A stretch of 64,000 bases of DNA from Microvirga lenta (GTDB taxonomy: Bacteria > Pseudomonadota > Alphaproteobacteria > Rhizobiales > Beijerinckiaceae), in the NCBI RefSeq assembly GCF_020532555.1, contig NZ_JAJBBR010000015.1, positions 1 through 64,000 of the forward strand. Direction: 5' to 3'. The notes under the pieces are model-generated. The model made no database searches, had not been told where the DNA came from, and worked only from the letters and a program-made list of their open reading frames with translations. Below are positions 10,614 through 20,789 of the stretch, piece after piece. Made by a program: the position numbers and the translations under genes. How positions within the stretch are numbered: position 1 is the stretch's first letter; every line of letters starts with the position of its first letter.

Positions 10614-11980
10614 GTGCTGATATTCTCGTCGTCGACGACGAAACCGACATCCGCGAGCTTGTAGCGGGCATCCTCGAGGACGAGGGGCATCGCACCCGCA
10701 CGGCCGGCACGTCCGACGAGGCTCTGGCCTCCATCGAGGCGCGACGTCCCCACCTCGTGTTTCTCGACATCTGGCTTCAGGGGAGCCGGCTCGACGGGCT
10801 GCAGGTGCTCGACCTCATCAAGGCGCAGCACCCGGACCTGCCGGTGGTGATGATCTCCGGGCATGGCAACATCGAGACCGCGGTCTCCGCCATCAAGTCG
10901 GGGGCCTACGACTTCATCGAGAAGCCGTTCAAGGCGGACCGGCTCGTGCTGGTGGCCGAACGGGCGCTCGAAGCTTCCCGCCTCAAGCGAGAGGTCCGCG
11001 ACCTCAAGGCACGCTCCGTCCAGGCGAGCCGCATCGCGGGCCGGTCGATCGTGATCAACCAGCTCCGCCAGGCGGTGGAGCGGGCCGCGCCGACCAATGC
11101 ACGGATCATGATCACCGGTGCCCCGGGCTCCGGCAAGGAGCTCACGGCACGAACCATCCACAGCCTTTCCACAAGGGCCAACGGACCGTTCATCGTTCTC
11201 TCGGCCGCCACCATCACGCCGGAGAACATGGAGGCCGAGCTCTTCGGCATGGAAGGCGAGGAGGGCAGGGGGCGCCGAGTCGGAGCCCTCGAGGAGGCTC
11301 ATGGCGGTACCCTCTATCTCGACGAGATCGCCGACATGCCGCGCGAGACCCAGAACCGCATCCTGCGCGTGCTGGTGGATCAGAACTTCCAGCGGGTCGG
11401 CGGCACGACCCGCGTCCATGTGGACGTCCGCATCATCTCCTCCTCCAGTCGCGACCTTCCGGCCGAGATATCCGCAGGGCGGTTCCGCGAGGATCTTTTC
11501 CACAGGCTCGGCGTGGTGCCGATTCGCGTGCCGTCGCTCGCCGAGCGGCGGGAGGACGTGCCCGAGCTGATCGAGTTCTTCATGGACCAGATCTCCGCCG
11601 CCACAGGCCTGCCGAAGCGAAAGATCGCGGACGACGCCATGGCGGTGCTCCAGTCGCACGACTGGCCCGGCAACGTCCGCCAGCTGCGCAACAACGTCGA
11701 GCGTCTGCTGATTCTCGGTTCCGGCGACCCGGAAGCGGCGATCACGGCCGAAATGCTGCCCTCGGAAATCGGCACCCTGGTTCCGACGACGCCCGGAGGG
11801 TCGGGCGGCGAGAAGCTCATGAGCCTGCCGCTGCGTGAGGCGCGAGAGATCTTCGAACGTGAGTATCTTCTGGCCCAAATCGCCCGATTCAGCGGAAATA
11901 TCTCGAGAACCGCCGAGTTTATCGGGATGGAGAGGTCTGCTCTCCATCGGAAGTTGAAATCGCTGGGCATCGGCGGCTAG
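10610..11980 (+). CDS. ntrX: Response regulator NtrX
   Basis: A 456-residue NtrC-family regulator and partner of NtrY. The receiver domain has DILVVDDETD and phospho-acceptor in VFLDIWLQG. The AAA+ domain has Walker A GAPGSGKE and LYLDEIADMP. The C-terminal helix-turn-helix includes SRTAEFIGMERSALHRKL. The stretch where NtrC has GAFTGA reads instead GMEGEEGRGRRVGAL, so the sigma-54 contact loop is missing. It therefore probably works with other RNA polymerase forms, or as a repressor. The start ATG overlaps the ntrY stop; upstream open frame is inside ntrY. Confidence 0.93.
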   Translation: MSADILVVDDETDIRELVAGILEDEGHRTRTAGTSDEALASIEARRPHLVFLDIWLQGSRLDGLQVLDLIKAQHPDLPVVMISGHGNIETAVSAIKSGAYDFIEKPFKADRLVLVAERALEASRLKREVRDLKARSVQASRIAGRSIVINQLRQAVERAAPTNARIMITGAPGSGKELTARTIHSLSTRANGPFIVLSAATITPENMEAELFGMEGEEGRGRRVGALEEAHGGTLYLDEIADMPRETQNRILRVLVDQNFQRVGGTTRVHVDVRIISSSSRDLPAEISAGRFREDLFHRLGVVPIRVPSLAERREDVPELIEFFMDQISAATGLPKRKIADDAMAVLQSHDWPGNVRQLRNNVERLLILGSGDPEAAITAEMLPSEIGTLVPTTPGGSGGEKLMSLPLREAREIFEREYLLAQIARFSGNISRTAEFIGMERSALHRKLKSLGIGG

Positions 11981-12154
11981 GCCATATCCACGGAAAATAT
12001 GCTCTAATGGGGTAGATCGGCTACGATCCCCCTTGCGTAACGGTAATGTTCGCCCTGTAATAAGTGTGCCGGTCACCGACCGCACGTATGCGGACAACCA
12101 TATAGGCGGCCCCATAGCCAAGACCGGCGGCGATGGGCTGGCGAGGCAACTTCA

Positions 12155-12409
12155 ATGGCGGGCGATCGCGCGCAGAATCTCCAGGACACCTTTCTCAACT
12201 ACGTCCGGAAGAACAAAATTCCCTTGACGATCTTCCTCGTGAACGGCGTGAAGCTTCAGGGCGTCGTCACGTGGTTCGACAATTTCTGTGTGCTCTTGCG
12301 TCGAGACGGGCACTCCCAGCTCGTCTACAAGCATGCTATTTCTACCATTATGCCAGGACAGCCCGTTCAACTGTTCGATCAGATTGACGAGGCAGGCGAG
12401 AAGGCCTGA
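12155..12409 (+). CDS. hfq: RNA chaperone Hfq
   Basis: An 84-residue Sm-like protein that forms hexamers and pairs small RNAs with mRNAs. Sm1 is seen in [20 protein letters not shown] and Sm2 in the YKHAISTI stretch. GAGG lies 8 bases before the ATG. It sits between ntrX and hflX, the standard alphaproteobacterial order. The 170-base gap upstream carries two small adjacent inverted repeats (12070-12082 and 12080-12093) and probably its promoter. Confidence 0.97.
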   Translation: MAGDRAQNLQDTFLNYVRKNKIPLTIFLVNGVKLQGVVTWFDNFCVLLRRDGHSQLVYKHAISTIMPGQPVQLFDQIDEAGEKA

Positions 12410-12410
12410 G

Positions 12411-13814
12411 GTGACGGAACCGCGCACTCCGGGGGAACATCGTCTCGTCCAGCTGGCCGAACCTGAGAAAGAGGTTGCGGCGGGCACAAGGACGCTTGTG
12501 ATCGGGCCTTACATGACCCGCCGGCGGCGTTCGTCCGCGGGTTCGGGGGATGGCGGAGCCGAGGAGAGCAATCCGCGTCCGCCGGAGGCGCGCCTCGACG
12601 AAGCCGCCGGTCTGGCGGCGGCCATCGATCTGACCGTTGTGCGCTCCCTGATCACGCCGCTCGCGGCGGCCCGCCCCGCCACCTATATCGGCAGCGGCAA
12701 GGTGGACGAGCTGGCGGCCCTGATCCGGGCGGAGGAGATCGGGCTCGTGGTCATGGACTGCGCGCTCAGCCCGGTCCAGCAGCGCAACCTGGAAAAGGCC
12801 TGGGGAGCGAAGGTCATCGACCGCACCGGCCTGATCCTCGAAATCTTCGGACGTCGCGCACGGACCAAGGAGGGCACGCTCCAGGTCGAACTGGCGCATC
12901 TGTCCTATCAGAAGGGGCGTCTCGTGCGCTCCTGGACCCACCTGGAACGCCAGCGCGGCGGCTTCGGCTTCCTCGGCGGCCCCGGCGAGACGCAGATCGA
13001 GGCCGACCGGCGCCTGATCCAGGACCGGATGACCCGGATCGAGCGGGAACTGGAGACGGTCGTCAAGACGCGCTCCCTGCATCGGGCCAGCCGGCGCAGG
13101 GTGCCTTATCCGATCGTGGCGCTGGTGGGATACACCAATGCCGGCAAGTCCACCCTGTTCAACCGCATGACCGAGGCCGAGGTTCTGGCCGAGAACATGC
13201 TGTTCGCCACCCTCGATCCCACCTCCCGCGCCATCGACCTCCCGCATGGGGAGAAGGCGATCCTGTCCGACACGGTGGGCTTCATCTCCGATCTGCCGAC
13301 GATGCTGGTCGCCGCGTTCCGCGCGACCCTGGAGGACGTGGTCGAGGCGGACGTGCTTCTTCACGTGCGGGACGTCTCCCACGGGGAGACGGAGGCTCAA
13401 GCCGGGGATGTGGCAGTCGTGCTTCGCGAGCTCGGGATCGATCCCGACGACACGAGGCGCATCATCGAAGTCTGGAACAAGGCGGACCTTCTCTCACCCG
13501 AGGATCGCGAGAGGCTGGCGGTCACGTCGAGCCGCACGGACGACGAGCGGCGCCCGATCCTGATTTCCGCGCTGACGGGCGAAGGCATCCCGGAGCTTCT
13601 CTCGACCATCCAGGAGCACCTGGCCATGGGCCGCCTTAGCTACGAGGTGGATGTCGCACCCGAGGACGGGCAGGGGCTGGCCTGGCTTCACGAGAACACG
13701 GAGATCCTCGATCGCCGGACCCTGGAGAACGGGCATACGATCCTTCAGGTGAGGCTCGGGTCCGGCAAGGAGCCGCGCTTCCTGAACCGTTTTCCGAACG
13801 CCCGCGTCCTATGA
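12411..13814 (+). CDS. hflX: Ribosome-associated GTPase HflX
   Basis: A 467-residue GTPase that binds the 50S subunit and rescues stalled ribosomes under stress. The N-terminal HflX domain includes [14 protein letters not shown], then G1 [10 protein letters not shown]3 [10 protein letters not shown] and G4 NKAD. I chose GTG 12411, which begins two bases after the hfq stop; the longer open frame overlaps hfq and lacks similarity. Its end overlaps the convergent mazG gene by 6 bases. Confidence 0.94.
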   Translation: MTEPRTPGEHRLVQLAEPEKEVAAGTRTLVIGPYMTRRRRSSAGSGDGGAEESNPRPPEARLDEAAGLAAAIDLTVVRSLITPLAAARPATYIGSGKVDELAALIRAEEIGLVVMDCALSPVQQRNLEKAWGAKVIDRTGLILEIFGRRARTKEGTLQVELAHLSYQKGRLVRSWTHLERQRGGFGFLGGPGETQIEADRRLIQDRMTRIERELETVVKTRSLHRASRRRVPYPIVALVGYTNAGKSTLFNRMTEAEVLAENMLFATLDPTSRAIDLPHGEKAILSDTVGFISDLPTMLVAAFRATLEDVVEADVLLHVRDVSHGETEAQAGDVAVVLRELGIDPDDTRRIIEVWNKADLLSPEDRERLAVTSSRTDDERRPILISALTGEGIPELLSTIQEHLAMGRLSYEVDVAPEDGQGLAWLHENTEILDRRTLENGHTILQVRLGSGKEPRFLNRFPNARVL

Positions 13815-14654
13815 GGGCGAGCCGGCTCCGCGCTCGGCAGCCTTCGCCTCGACCCAAAGCTCCTCCATCTCGTCGAGCGACGCGTCTTCGAGCGACCTGT
13901 TCCGTTGATCGAGCGCCCGCTCGATCGCCCTGAAGCGGCGCTCGAATTTCGCGTTGGTCCGCCGCAGGGCCGTTTCCGGGTCGATGTCGAAATGACGGGC
14001 GAGATTGGTGACGGCGAAGAGCAGGTCGCCGATTTCGTCCTCGATCTTGTCCCTGCTGCCGGATGAGGCGGCTTCCTTCACCTCGTCGAGTTCCTCGTGG
14101 ATCTTGTCGATCACCTGCGCGGGATCGGGCCAGTCGAAACCGACCTTGGCCGCCTTCGCGGTGAGCTTCTGTGCCCGGGTCAGCGCCGGCAGGACCGAAG
14201 GAATGCCGCCAAGGAAGCCCGCCTCATGGCCTTCCACAGGAGCCCCCATTGACTCCCGCGCAGCCCGGCGCTCGGCCTTTTCCTCGCGTTTGATCGCGTC
14301 CCAGAGGGTCTTAACCTCTTCCGGCGAGAGATCCTTCCCGTCGCCGAAGACGTGCGGATGGCGCCGGATGAGCTTCTTCGTGATGGCTTCGACCACATCG
14401 GGGAAGGCGAACGCGCCTTGCTCCTCGGCCATGCGGGCATGAAACACCACCTGCAGAAGCAGGTCGCCCAGTTCCTCCTTCAGATCCGCCAGATCGCCGC
14501 GCTCGATGGCGTCCACCACCTCGTAGGCTTCCTCGATGGTGTAGGGGGTGATGGACGCGAAGGTCTGCTCCAAGTCCCATGGACAGCCCGTGCCCGGTGT
14601 GCGAAGCGCCGCCATGATGTCCAGAAGGCGGGAGATGTCGGAGGAGGGCTTCAT
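13809..14654 (-). CDS. mazG: Nucleoside triphosphate pyrophosphohydrolase MazG
   Basis: A 281-residue house-cleaning enzyme that hydrolyses NTPs and dNTPs to monophosphates. It has two tandem MazG folds. The first starts with LRTPGTGCPWDLEQT and contains the metal-binding EEAYEVVDAI and LKEELGDLLLQVVFH. The second has IHEELDEVKEAA and EDEIGDLLFAVTN. It is single and faces hflX. Confidence 0.94.
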   Translation of the reverse strand: MKPSSDISRLLDIMAALRTPGTGCPWDLEQTFASITPYTIEEAYEVVDAIERGDLADLKEELGDLLLQVVFHARMAEEQGAFAFPDVVEAITKKLIRRHPHVFGDGKDLSPEEVKTLWDAIKREEKAERRAARESMGAPVEGHEAGFLGGIPSVLPALTRAQKLTAKAAKVGFDWPDPAQVIDKIHEELDEVKEAASSGSRDKIEDEIGDLLFAVTNLARHFDIDPETALRRTNAKFERRFRAIERALDQRNRSLEDASLDEMEELWVEAKAAERGAGSPS

Positions 14655-14732
14655 CCGGAGATCCTGATGGTTGGCGGCCGTTGCGCAGGCGCAAGCCTTA
14701 GCCTCAGTCGAGGCGACAATCCAGTTCGAGCT

Positions 14733-15431
14733 CTAGGCGAGCAGCCGCTCGACCCACTCGGGCACGGTCACGCTGGCAGGGCCGAACCGGCCCTCGTCGA
14801 AGAGGCGGGCGTTGTCGGATGGTTCCAGATTGATTTCACAGGTGCGGATGCCGGCCGCCCGCGCCTCCGCCACGAATCCGGCTGCGGGATAGACCGAACC
14901 TGAAGTGCCGATGGCGACGAAGAGGTCCGCCTCGAGAAGGGCGTCGTAGATCGCCTCCATGAAGAGCGGCATCTCTCCGAACCAGACCACGTGAGGCCGT
15001 AATACCCCTGTGCGACGACAGGACGGGCAGGGGGTGTCGACATCAACGTCGTCTTGCCACGACGTCACCGCCTCGCAGGCGATGCAGCGTACCTTGAGCA
15101 GTTCGCCGTGCATGTGGGTGACCTCCTGCGAGCCTGCGCGCTCGTGAAGGTCGTCGATGTTCTGGGTGCAGAGGAACAGACTGCCGCCACGTTCCTTCAG
15201 GCCGGCTTCGAGGCGCGCGAGAGCCCGATGCGCGGCATTGGGCGATGCCGCCAGGAGATTCTGTCGACGCATGTTGTAGAAGGCGAGAACCTTTTCCGGA
15301 TCGCGCTCGAAGGCCTCCGGGGTCGCGAGCTTCATCGGGTCGAAACGGGCCCACAATCCTTCCTTGTCCCGGAAGGTCCCCAGGCCGCTCTCCGCCGAAA
15401 TGCCGGCCCCCGTCAGAATAAAGACCTTCAT
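14733..15431 (-). CDS. cobB: NAD-dependent protein deacylase (sirtuin)
   Basis: 232 residues. The NAD-binding GAGISAESGLGTFRD, the catalytic TQNIDDLHERAG with MHGE, and four zinc cysteines (CIAC and CPSC) are present. FYNMRRQ carries the Y-x-x-R pair that in class III sirtuins favours succinyl or malonyl lysine. It removes acyl groups from lysines and releases nicotinamide, so it links to the PncA and PncC genes in this window. The start was set at the ATG at 15431; upstream codons show no family similarity. Confidence 0.93.
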   Translation of the reverse strand: MKVFILTGAGISAESGLGTFRDKEGLWARFDPMKLATPEAFERDPEKVLAFYNMRRQNLLAASPNAAHRALARLEAGLKERGGSLFLCTQNIDDLHERAGSQEVTHMHGELLKVRCIACEAVTSWQDDVDVDTPCPSCRRTGVLRPHVVWFGEMPLFMEAIYDALLEADLFVAIGTSGSVYPAAGFVAEARAAGIRTCEINLEPSDNARLFDEGRFGPASVTVPEWVERLLA

Positions 15432-15609
15432 CGGCCGATCCTCCAGCTCTTGGCGATACTCGGGAGCAGCAGGCCGCCAAGTCAAGGAGCGGAGCTTGCG
15501 CGGCTTGCAAACCGAGCTTCCGCAAAGAGTGCCTGTCTCAACGGCACCTTCCGCCAAGCTGAACGTTGTGACCATGCAGGTTCATTGATCCCCTGTCCGA
15601 GGCATTTCC

Positions 15610-17940
15610 ATGAATTTCGAAGTCAGAAAGAGCAAGACGGCGGCAACTCGACCCTCGGCTCCGCCTCCCGTCAACCGGGCCCGCATTCGCGAAGGGCGTC
15701 CTTATCCTCTCGGCGCCACCTGGGACGGCCTCGGCGTCAACTTCGCATTGTTTTCCGCCCACGCCACGAGGGTGGAGCTCTGCATCTTCGATCAGGACGG
15801 GCAGCGGGAGATCGAGCGGATTGATCTGCCCGAATACACGGATGAGGTTTGGCACGGGTACATCCCGGATGCGCGGCCGGGAACGATCTACGGCTATCGC
15901 GTCCATGGCCCCTATGAGCCCACGGCCGGGCATCGGTTCAATCCCAACAAGCTGCTGCTCGACCCCTATGCCAAGCAGACCGTCGGACAGCTCATCTGGA
16001 ACCCCGCCCTGTTCGGGTACCAGATGGAGACGACGAACGATCTGACTTTCGACGAGCGTGACAGCGCGCCCTTCATGCTGAAGAGCCGGGTCATCGATCC
16101 GGCCTTCACCTGGGGCCGCGAGCGCCTGCCCCAGAGAGCATGGGAAAAGACCATCATCTACGAAACCCACGTGCGTGGGATGACCATGCGCCATCCCGGA
16201 GTGCCGAAGGCATTCCGCGGCACCTATGCCGGCCTCGCCAGCACGGACGTGACCGACTACCTGTCCTCGCTCGGCATCACGGCCGTCGAACTGCTGCCGG
16301 TGCACACCTTCATCGACGATTCCTACCTGACGGAAAAAGGTCTCAGGAATTACTGGGGCTACAATTCCCTCGGGTTCTTCGCGCCCACGCGCCGCTACGC
16401 CGCCAATCCCGATTTCGCTTTCGCCGAGTTCAAGGAGATGGTGGCCCATCTCCACGATCACGGCATCGAGGTGATCCTGGACGTGGTCTACAACCACACG
16501 GCGGAAGGCAACGAGCTCGGTCCGACCCTTTCGTTCAAGGGCATCGACAATGCTTCGTATTACCGCCTGGCTCCGGACCGGCGCTACTACATCAACGACA
16601 CCGGCACGGGGAACACCGTCAACCTGAGTCACTCGCGCGTCCTGCAGTTGGTGACGGACAGCCTCCGGTATTGGGTGCAGGAGATGCATGTCGACGGTTT
16701 CCGCTTCGACCTGGCGACGATCCTGGCCCGCGAGCCGCACGGTTTCGACGAGGACGGCCGCTTCCTCGATGCATGCCGGCAGGATCCGGTGCTCAGTCAG
16801 GTCAAGCTGATCGCGGAGCCCTGGGATTGCGGTCCGGGCGGCTACCAGGTCGGGCGCTTCTCGCCGGGATGGGCCGAGTGGAACGACCGCTATCGGGATA
16901 CCGTCCGCGCGTTCTGGCGAGGAGACGAGGGCAAGCTGCCGGAACTGGCCTCGCGGCTGACGGCCTCCGCTGACCTGTTCAACAAGCGCGGGCGCAAGCC
17001 CTGGGCCTCGGTCAACTTCATCACCGCCCATGACGGCTTCACTCTGAACGACCTCGTGTCCTACAACGACAAGCACAACGAGGCGAACGGCGAGAACAAT
17101 CGCGACGGTCATTCCCACAATCTGTCGAACAACTACGGCGCCGAGGGCGCAACGGACGATCCGGGCATCCGGGAGGTCCGTTTCCGCCAGATGCGCAACA
17201 TGCTCGCGACGCTTCTCCTCTCCCGAGGGACACCGATGCTGCTGGCCGGCGACGAGTTCGCCCGCACCCAGCAAGGCAATAACAATGCCTATTGCCAGGA
17301 CAACGAGATCTCCTGGATGGATTGGGAGAATATCGGCGAGGACCACCGCTCCCTGGCCGAGTTCGTGCAGAAGCTGATCGTGATCCGCCAGTCGTTGCCC
17401 ATGCTGCGCCGGGGGCGCTTCCTCACCGGAGAGTTCGATCAGGAACTCGGCGTCAAGGACGTGAACTGGCTCACTCCGACCGGGGACGAGATGACGCCGG
17501 AACACTGGATGGATCCGAACGGCCGCTGCCTCGGAGTCCTGCTGGACGGACGAGCCCAGGAAACCGGCATTCGCCGCATCGGATCGGACTCGACCCTGTT
17601 GCTGATCCTCAACGCCCACGACGATGTCGTCCCCTTCCACCTGCCGGAGGCGGTCGGCGGCAGCCGGTGGGTGCGCCTGATCGACACCAACCAGGGAGCG
17701 ATCGCCGAGGTCGAGAAGTTCGCGTTCGGGCACGCATATACGGTGACGGGCCGCTCGCTTCTCCTCTTCATTCTCGAGCCGACGAGGACGAAAGGGCAGG
17801 CCACGGATGCGGAGAGATCCTATCTCCATGTCCTTCAGGCGTTCGAGGATGCCTCGTCGGAACCTTTGCCGTTGCCTGAGCCGGGTAGCCTCCCGGATTC
17901 CGATTCCCAAGCCCCGGACGTCAGGCCAAGTCCTGCCTGA
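15610..17940 (+). CDS. glgX: Glycogen debranching enzyme GlgX
   Basis: A 776-residue isoamylase-type GH13 enzyme that cuts alpha-1,6 branches in glycogen left after phosphorolysis. It has an N-terminal CBM48/E-set domain (PYPLGATWDGLGVNFALFS) and a catalytic barrel with nucleophile in GFRFDLATIL, acid/base in LIAEPWDCGPGGY and third carboxylate in FITAHDGFTLND. A C-terminal extension of about 40 residues is rich in Pro, Ser and Glu. A second homologue lies at 38100-40187. It is followed by glgP on the same strand. Confidence 0.94.
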   Translation: MNFEVRKSKTAATRPSAPPPVNRARIREGRPYPLGATWDGLGVNFALFSAHATRVELCIFDQDGQREIERIDLPEYTDEVWHGYIPDARPGTIYGYRVHGPYEPTAGHRFNPNKLLLDPYAKQTVGQLIWNPALFGYQMETTNDLTFDERDSAPFMLKSRVIDPAFTWGRERLPQRAWEKTIIYETHVRGMTMRHPGVPKAFRGTYAGLASTDVTDYLSSLGITAVELLPVHTFIDDSYLTEKGLRNYWGYNSLGFFAPTRRYAANPDFAFAEFKEMVAHLHDHGIEVILDVVYNHTAEGNELGPTLSFKGIDNASYYRLAPDRRYYINDTGTGNTVNLSHSRVLQLVTDSLRYWVQEMHVDGFRFDLATILAREPHGFDEDGRFLDACRQDPVLSQVKLIAEPWDCGPGGYQVGRFSPGWAEWNDRYRDTVRAFWRGDEGKLPELASRLTASADLFNKRGRKPWASVNFITAHDGFTLNDLVSYNDKHNEANGENNRDGHSHNLSNNYGAEGATDDPGIREVRFRQMRNMLATLLLSRGTPMLLAGDEFARTQQGNNNAYCQDNEISWMDWENIGEDHRSLAEFVQKLIVIRQSLPMLRRGRFLTGEFDQELGVKDVNWLTPTGDEMTPEHWMDPNGRCLGVLLDGRAQETGIRRIGSDSTLLLILNAHDDVVPFHLPEAVGGSRWVRLIDTNQGAIAEVEKFAFGHAYTVTGRSLLLFILEPTRTKGQATDAERSYLHVLQAFEDASSEPLPLPEPGSLPDSDSQAPDVRPSPA

Positions 17941-18130
17941 TTCCGATCACCTGAGGTTCATGTCGCTCTGTTACCAATTCACAACAGGTTGCAGACTAAG
18001 ATCAGACCAGCGGTAACAAGACGCATGGCGTTTCGATCTCGGCTGCGCAAGCAAGAAAGTAACGTTCCATCACGGTTGCCGCCGGGATTAGGAAACGCAG
18101 AAACAATGTAGCAAAAATGGGGGCAGGCGC

Positions 18131-20650
18131 ATGTTCGATCTAGACAGAAGCGCCAATGGCAGGACACAGACCGAGCGCTCGGACGACGCGACAGCCATTG
18201 TACTCGATCAACAGTATGAATCCGTTTCAGAGAACGACGCGGCCGCGCTGCGTGCCGCAATCCTCGGCAAGCTGACCTATCAGGTCGGCCAGACGCCCGA
18301 GACCGCAACCGACCAGGACTGGTTCATGGCCACGGCCTTGGCCGTTCGCGACAGGGTCGTCGACGCTTGGAACCGTCCGAAGGAAGCCGAGGAGCAGCAC
18401 AAGAAGGTCTGCTATCTCTCGATGGAATTCCTCATCGGGCGCCTGCTCTCCGAGATGATGGGCAATCTCGGCCTGACCTCGGCCGTGCGGGAGGCGCTCG
18501 CCGATCTGGGGATCAGCCTGGACACGCTGCGCGGCATCGAGACCGACGCCGCGCTCGGCAACGGTGGCCTGGGCCGCCTGGCCGCCTGCTTCATGGAGAG
18601 CATGGCAACGACCGACGTCCGCGCCGTCGGCTACGGGATCCGCTACGATTACGGTCTGTTCAAGCAGTCCTTCCGGGCCGGATGGCAGCAGGAGGCACCT
18701 GACGATTGGATGGCGGGCGGAAATCCCTGGGAGTTCGAGCGGTCGCACATCGTCTACCCGGTTCGCTTCGGCGGCTTCGTCGAAAGCCGCAGCGACAGCA
18801 GCGGCAAGACCTATCACACCTGGAACGCGGGCGAGACCGTTCTCGCCGTGGCGCACGATACGCCGGTGGCGGGATGGCGCGGCAAGCGTGTCAATACGCT
18901 GAGACTCTGGGCGGCTCGCGCGGAGCATCCGTTGAAGCTCGATGTCTTCAATGCCGGCGACCACGTGGGTGCGCAGGCCAACCAGGCCCGGGCGGAGGCG
19001 ATCTCGCGGGTTCTCTACCCCAGCGATGCCACGCCTGAGGGGCACGAGTTGCGCCTGCGTCAGGAATTCTTCTTCACCTCCGCCTCGCTGCAGGATCTGC
19101 TCCACGGCCATCTGCAGGAGCACGGCACCCTTGCATCGCTGCCGGACCACGCCGCAATCCAGCTCAACGACACCCACCCGGCGATTGCCGTCGCCGAACT
19201 GATGCGTCTTCTCGTCGACGAGCACGATTTCGGCTGGGACGAGGCCTGGCGGATCACCACCGGCACCCTGAGCTACACCAACCACACGCTCATGCCGGAA
19301 GCGCTGGAGACGTGGCCCGTCTCGGTTCTCGAGCGCGTGCTGCCGCGGCACATGCAGATCATCTACCTGATCAACTGGCTGCACATCGAATCCGTGACCC
19401 GGGACGGCCGGCTCGACCCTGCGAGCCTCGCCTCGATCTCGTTGATCGACGAGCAGAACGGCCGCCTCGTCCGCATGGGCCACCTTGCCTTCATCGGTTC
19501 GCACAAGGTCAACGGCGTCTCCGCGCTTCACACGGACCTCTTGCGCAAGACGGTCTTCCGGGACCTGCACGCGCTTTATCCGAACCGCATCGTCAACAAG
19601 ACCAACGGCATCACCGTCCGGCGCTGGTTCCATCAGGCCAATCCGGGACTCCGGCGGCTTGCGGTGTCGGCCGTGGGCGACCGGGTTCTCGACGACATCA
19701 CGGTGCTCGCCGGGCTGGAACGCTACGCGGAGGATGGGGCATTCCAGCAGCGTTTCGCCGCCGAACGGCATCAGAACAAGCTGTCGCTGGCGCAGATCAT
19801 CCGCTCGCGGCTCGATCTCTCGGTCGATCCCGATGCCTTGTTCGACGTGCAGGTGAAGCGCATTCACGAATACAAGCGCCAGCTCCTGAACGTCATCGAG
19901 ACGGTTGCGCTCTACCAGGCGATCAAGGCGGAGCCGAACCGGAACTGGATTTCCAGGGTCAAGGTCTTTGCCGGCAAGGCGGCGCCGAGCTACACCAAGG
20001 CCAAGCTGATCATCAAGCTGGCCAACGACGTGGCGCGGGTCGTGAATTCGGATCCGGTCGTCGGCGACAGGCTGAAGGTGGCGTTCCTGCCGAACTATAA
20101 TGTGAGCCTTGCCGAGAGCATCATTCCGGCGGCCGACCTGTCCGAGCAGATCTCCACTGCCGGGCTGGAGGCTTCGGGAACCGGCAACATGAAGTTCGCG
20201 CTCAACGGCGCCCTGACCATCGGCACCCTGGACGGCGCCAATGTCGAGATCAGCGAGCAGGTGGGGCTGGAAAACCTCTTCATCTTCGGCATGACCGCCG
20301 ACCAGGTCGAGGAGCGGCGTCGCAGGGGCCTCGATGCCCACGACGTGATCGCTGCCAGCCCACGCCTGAGCGGTGCGCTCGAGGGAATCGCCTCCGGGCA
20401 GTTCTCGCCGGACGACCGGGACCGCTATCGCGGGCTCGTGGAGTCGCTCAAGGGCTACGATCCCTACATGATCGCGGCGGATTTCGAAGCGTATTGGGCT
20501 GCGCAGCGCGATGTCGACCGCCTCTGGTGCGAACCGGGCGAGTGGTGGCGCAGGAGCATCCTGAACACCGCCAGGATGGGCTGGTTCTCGTCGGATCGGA
20601 CCATCCGCGAATATGCTCGGGAGATCTGGAACGTGCCTGCCGAAGGCTAA
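18131..20650 (+). CDS. glgP: Glycogen/alpha-glucan phosphorylase
   Basis: An 839-residue GT35 enzyme that releases glucose-1-phosphate from the ends of alpha-1,4 glucans. The N-terminal half has YLSMEFLIGRLL and GNGGLGRLAACFMES. The pyridoxal-phosphate lysine is in EASGTGNMKFALNGA. QVKRIHEYKRQLLN is the usual core strand. The length matches the family. A GGGGGCAGG stretch precedes the ATG. The 190-base leader may hold a promoter, but no clear one was seen. Confidence 0.96.
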   Translation: MFDLDRSANGRTQTERSDDATAIVLDQQYESVSENDAAALRAAILGKLTYQVGQTPETATDQDWFMATALAVRDRVVDAWNRPKEAEEQHKKVCYLSMEFLIGRLLSEMMGNLGLTSAVREALADLGISLDTLRGIETDAALGNGGLGRLAACFMESMATTDVRAVGYGIRYDYGLFKQSFRAGWQQEAPDDWMAGGNPWEFERSHIVYPVRFGGFVESRSDSSGKTYHTWNAGETVLAVAHDTPVAGWRGKRVNTLRLWAARAEHPLKLDVFNAGDHVGAQANQARAEAISRVLYPSDATPEGHELRLRQEFFFTSASLQDLLHGHLQEHGTLASLPDHAAIQLNDTHPAIAVAELMRLLVDEHDFGWDEAWRITTGTLSYTNHTLMPEALETWPVSVLERVLPRHMQIIYLINWLHIESVTRDGRLDPASLASISLIDEQNGRLVRMGHLAFIGSHKVNGVSALHTDLLRKTVFRDLHALYPNRIVNKTNGITVRRWFHQANPGLRRLAVSAVGDRVLDDITVLAGLERYAEDGAFQQRFAAERHQNKLSLAQIIRSRLDLSVDPDALFDVQVKRIHEYKRQLLNVIETVALYQAIKAEPNRNWISRVKVFAGKAAPSYTKAKLIIKLANDVARVVNSDPVVGDRLKVAFLPNYNVSLAESIIPAADLSEQISTAGLEASGTGNMKFALNGALTIGTLDGANVEISEQVGLENLFIFGMTADQVEERRRRGLDAHDVIAASPRLSGALEGIASGQFSPDDRDRYRGLVESLKGYDPYMIAADFEAYWAAQRDVDRLWCEPGEWWRRSILNTARMGWFSSDRTIREYAREIWNVPAEG

Positions 20651-20697
20651 TCCTCCGGCTGCGTCAAACTGACTCGTCAAGTCTGTCGATTTGGGAT

Positions 20698-20722
20698 GGA
20701 ACCTTTCAACGTCCTGCGCGTT
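20698..20722 (+). promoter_or_regulatory. EcfG-type stress promoter before glgA
   Basis: GGAAC at 20698-20702, a 16-base spacer, then CGTT at 20719-20722. This is an exact match to the general-stress ECF sigma promoter of alphaproteobacteria (GGAAC-N16/17-CGTT). It lies 68 bases before the glgA start, in the gap after glgP, and points at glgA. The match is visible; sigma-factor use is inferred. Confidence 0.65.
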
Positions 20723-20789
20723 GGGATGCCGCCTCTCCCTATGAGTGCGACAGGCTTGACGGGAGGTCGCGCTCCTATTCGACATAGCA

